Positions 6,429 through 7,175 of a DNA stretch of 7,175 nt are shown piece after piece. This DNA comes from Gammaproteobacteria bacterium CG22_combo_CG10-13_8_21_14_all_40_8. Lineage in GTDB: Bacteria > Pseudomonadota > Gammaproteobacteria > Enterobacterales > GCA-002770795. Each line of letters opens with the position of its first letter. Within the stretch, counting starts at the first letter, position 1. The notes below the pieces were generated by a model. That model did no database searches. It was not told the DNA's origin and was given only the letters and a program-made list of their open reading frames with translations. The DNA lies in the NCBI GenBank assembly GCA_002770795.1, contig PCTP01000023.1, positions 1 through 7,175 on the forward strand. Reading direction: 5' to 3'. The position numbers and the translations under genes were made by a program.

Positions 6429-7175
6429 TTAAAATTTTGTGATGCGTTGATATAATTCTGGTCTTCTGTCTCTGAATAAACCCCAACTTGAGCGCATTTG
6501 AGAAAGCTTTTCCATATCGAAACTATGGCATATAACACCTTCACTTTCACGATCCATTTCTTGTTGTTTTTGTCCAAAACAATCGGTAATGAATGAGGTG
6601 CCATAAAAGGTGGTTTGGCAGCTTTCGGCGACTTCTACACCCACTCGGTTAGAAGCTATCACAGGAACCATATTGGCGGCACTATGGCCTTGCATCACAG
6701 TTTGCCAATGAGGTTGTGAATCCCATGTGGGATCTTGAGGTTCGGTGCCAATGGCTGTTGGGTAAAAGATAACTTCTGCCCCCATGAGTGCCAGAATTCT
6801 TGCGGCTTCGGGAAACCATTGATCCCAACAGATTGCAGCACCAAAACAACCATATTGGGTTTGCCAAACTTTGAAACCAGTATCACCAGGGGAAAAATAA
6901 TATTTCTCTTGATAGCCTGGGCCATCTGGAATATGAGATTTTCGATAGTTCTCTAAAATAGTGCCATCTGCATCGATCATAACCAACGAATTAAAATAAT
7001 TGTTATTGGCCTTTTCGAAATAGCTAATAGGTAGTACTACATTTAATTCAGCAGCGAGCTTTGAGAAATGTTGAATAACTTGTGATTGTTCTTTTTCTTC
7101 GGCCCATGAAAAATATTTTGGATCTTGATCTTTACACCAATAATAACCTGCAAATAATTCTTGCAACAAAATCAC
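6429..7175 (-). CDS. aguB: N-carbamoylputrescine amidase AguB (N-terminus outside window)
   Basis: Cytoplasmic nitrilase-superfamily amidase that hydrolyses N-carbamoylputrescine to putrescine, CO2 and ammonia, the last step of the agmatine route. 248 residues are visible. The codon at the window edge is a GTG read as internal valine just before the catalytic LLQELF segment; family members have roughly 40 more residues before it, so the true start lies to the right. The catalytic triad is complete: Glu6, Lys79 (YRKSHIPDGPGY) and nucleophile Cys116 (AICWDQWFPEAAR), numbered from the visible end. The stretches FYPTAIGTEPQDPTWDS, HWQTVMQGHSAANMVPVIASNR and FYGTSFI are characteristic of the AguB/plant CPA group rather than of generic nitrilases or beta-ureidopropionases. 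It converges on potD. An agmatine deiminase gene (aguA) beside it, beyond the window, would be usual but is not seen. Confidence 0.94.
   Translation of the reverse strand: MILLQELFAGYYWCKDQDPKYFSWAEEKEQSQVIQHFSKLAAELNVVLPISYFEKANNNYFNSLVMIDADGTILENYRKSHIPDGPGYQEKYYFSPGDTGFKVWQTQYGCFGAAICWDQWFPEAARILALMGAEVIFYPTAIGTEPQDPTWDSQPHWQTVMQGHSAANMVPVIASNRVGVEVAESCQTTFYGTSFITDCFGQKQQEMDRESEGVICHSFDMEKLSQMRSSWGLFRDRRPELYQRITKF

Noticed and set aside
1..7175. CRISPR arrays, tRNA or rRNA genes, insertion-sequence transposases, toxin-antitoxin or defence genes
   Set aside because: No regularly spaced repeats, cloverleaf-like stretches or recognisable proteins of these classes were seen on either strand.

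Overview
The window looks like a stretch of a low-GC (roughly 40% by eye) gammaproteobacterial chromosome. The evidence is the c-type cytochromes with CxxCH motifs, a MoeB that aligns with E. coli MoeB at every key residue, and a potABCD operon whose PotD aligns with E. coli PotD almost without gaps. Genus cannot be fixed from this window; lineages with similar base composition (Legionellales or Thiotrichales type) are plausible but unproven.

Layout. (1) Positions 1-1161 hold two c-type cytochrome genes in tandem: the 3' part of a diheme, cytochrome c4/FccA-like protein, then a membrane-anchored tetraheme NapC/NirT-family quinol dehydrogenase. Together they look like a quinol-to-periplasm electron relay, but no terminal reductase is visible. 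(2) Positions 1359-2114 hold a stand-alone moeB-type E1-like adenylyltransferase with complete ATP-binding and zinc residues, behind an AT-rich leader and followed by a hairpin. (3) Positions 2254-6061 hold a compact potABCD operon for spermidine/putrescine import. Its junctions are tight (4-bp potA/potB overlap, 17-bp potB/potC overlap, 22-bp potC-potD gap), and three of its four genes appear to start at TTG or GTG. (4) Positions 6062-6428 are intergenic between convergent genes: first a strong symmetrical terminator-like hairpin, then a GC-rich island packed with small inverted repeats that resembles a dispersed palindromic element. (5) From 6429 to the right edge, on the minus strand, is most of an N-carbamoylputrescine amidase (aguB), the last step from agmatine to putrescine.

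How it fits together. The right half is a polyamine locus: PotABCD brings polyamines in, and the convergent AguB makes putrescine from N-carbamoylputrescine. The left half is respiratory. MoeB could be connected to the left half, since many NapC-type cytochromes feed molybdoenzymes and MoeB is needed for molybdenum cofactor, but that link is inference only. No unmistakable new system was found. The items most worth checking are the GC-rich palindromic island, the substituted PotD ligand pocket and the cytochrome pair with no visible partner enzyme.
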